Source of the DNA: Bacteroidales bacterium
Lineage (GTDB): Bacteria; Bacteroidota; Bacteroidia; Bacteroidales; JAADGE01
NCBI GenBank assembly: GCA_029934265.1
Contig: JAOZMN010000154.1
Span: forward strand, 1-6,730
Reading direction: 5' to 3'
DNA: 6,730 nucleotides
A program made the position numbers and the translations under genes. Of the stretch, positions 6,040 to 6,730 are shown piece after piece; within the stretch, counting starts at the first letter, position 1, and each line of letters starts with the position of its first letter. The notes under the pieces are model-generated. The model had not been told where the DNA came from, did no database searches, and was given only the letters and a program-made list of their open reading frames with translations.

Positions 6040-6728
6040 AAATTGCAATTATAGGCTCTTCCAATTTTGATTCCTTAGAATATCATATAGCAGATAGCCT
6101 AAGTTTTTTAAATCATGAAGTTAAGATTTTTGATTTTTATAAAATAATACCTTTTAAAAAATACAAAAAATATGAGCTGATAATTCGTAGGTTGTCTGAT
6201 ACCTATTTGAATTACGTTTCAAATAAAACAGCTAAAGATGTAATAAATTATAATCCGGACTTGGTTATTGGAACATACAGAGACATACATCCATTTTGTA
6301 TAGAAACTATAAAAAGAAAATTAACTAATGCACCAGTTATTCAGATAAATCCTGACCAATTAACAACACTTGAACACCAGCAAATTTTCGCATCAAACTA
6401 TGATTTTTATTTTTCTAAAGATATGTTTATGGTCAAATTTATGCGAGATAAAATGAATTTGAATGCTTACTATTTGCCGGAATGTTTTAATCAAAGAGTA
6501 TGTAAAACTGATTTTGCCACCAAAATTGAAGCAGAAAAAAAAATTAAAATAGATGTTTTGATTTACGGAACTTTTTATCCGTACAGAAATAGAATTATTG
6601 ATTACCTCATTAAAAGTGGAATAAATATTAAGATGTGCGGTAATAAAGGGCATTATTTTCCAAAACATTTGGATAAGCATTTTTTGTATCCAATTTATGG
6701 ACAAGATAAAAGTGATTTTATTTTTTAA
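6036..6728 (+). CDS. CgeB-like glycosyltransferase, 3' end truncated at window edge
   Basis: The product is probably a cytoplasmic GT-B type glycosyltransferase of the CgeB-like family, acting on the same glycan as its neighbours. Seen: an N-terminal Rossmann strand and loop KIAIIGSSNFDSL (2-14), PDLVIGTYRD (74-83), APVIQINPDQLTTLEHQQIF (99-118), a YDFYFSKD..MVKFM segment (122-136) and YYLPECFN (145-152). From about 171 the start of the second domain follows, KIDVLIYGTFYPYRNRIIDYL, resembling the D-V-x-F-x-G-x-x-Y..R block of this family. The reading frame stops at 230 residues, while relatives are usually around 320-370, so the C-terminal nucleotide-sugar-binding half is mostly missing. The stop (TAA 6726-6728) directly follows a T6 run 5 bases from the window end; one T fewer would keep the frame open. 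The ATG overlaps the previous stop as ATGA. Sugar specificity is unknown. Either a real truncation or an edge error. Confidence 0.7.
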   Translation: MKIAIIGSSNFDSLEYHIADSLSFLNHEVKIFDFYKIIPFKKYKKYELIIRRLSDTYLNYVSNKTAKDVINYNPDLVIGTYRDIHPFCIETIKRKLTNAPVIQINPDQLTTLEHQQIFASNYDFYFSKDMFMVKFMRDKMNLNAYYLPECFNQRVCKTDFATKIEAEKKIKIDVLIYGTFYPYRNRIIDYLIKSGINIKMCGNKGHYFPKHLDKHFLYPIYGQDKSDFIF

Positions 6729-6730
6729 AA

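Overview
The window is a seven-gene, single-strand (+) stretch of a surface-polysaccharide (O-antigen, capsule or exopolysaccharide) biosynthesis locus. The DNA is very AT-rich. The gene content, in particular a DUF7033-type polysaccharide deacetylase next to nucleotide-sugar epimerases, together with the lack of strong Shine-Dalgarno sequences, points to a low-GC member of Bacteroidota. That assignment is inference: there is no rRNA or marker gene here. TGA, TAA and the normal code behave in the standard way (TGA ends the deacetylase and GT2 genes).

Region 1 (1-3000) is nucleotide-sugar supply plus a modifying enzyme. It holds the C-terminal part of a CapI/LpsL-type UDP-glucuronate 4-epimerase (to 447), a 213-base gap with a perfect 12-bp inverted repeat (545-556 / 609-620), a cytoplasmic-looking polysaccharide deacetylase-family protein (661-2001), and, 6 bases later, a WbpP/TviC-type UDP-GlcNAc(A) 4-epimerase (2008-3000).

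Region 2 (3001-6730) is assembly and export, and is visibly more AT-rich. A 65-base gap with a promoter-like, palindromic element precedes a Wzx-type flippase (3066-4469), a class I SAM methyltransferase (4481-5113), a family 2 glycosyltransferase (5131-6039), and a CgeB-like glycosyltransferase (6036-6728) that runs into the window end. Spacings are 11 and 17 bases and then an ATGA overlap, so these four genes look like one transcription unit.

Taken together, the two epimerases would supply UDP-GalA and UDP-GalNAc or UDP-GalNAcA. The glycosyltransferases would build the repeat unit, the methyltransferase and deacetylase-like protein could modify it, and the flippase would move the lipid-linked unit across the inner membrane. 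No polymerase (Wzy), chain-length regulator or initiating transferase lies in the window.

Both window edges fall in genes that look damaged. There is a TGA where a conserved Gly codon of the first epimerase is expected (1-3), and a stop at a T6 run about 100 residues before the expected end of the last gene (6720-6728). If these are contig ends, sequence error is the simplest explanation. I see no clear undescribed system. The best leads are the inverted repeat, the divergent deacetylase active site and the composition break at about 3000.
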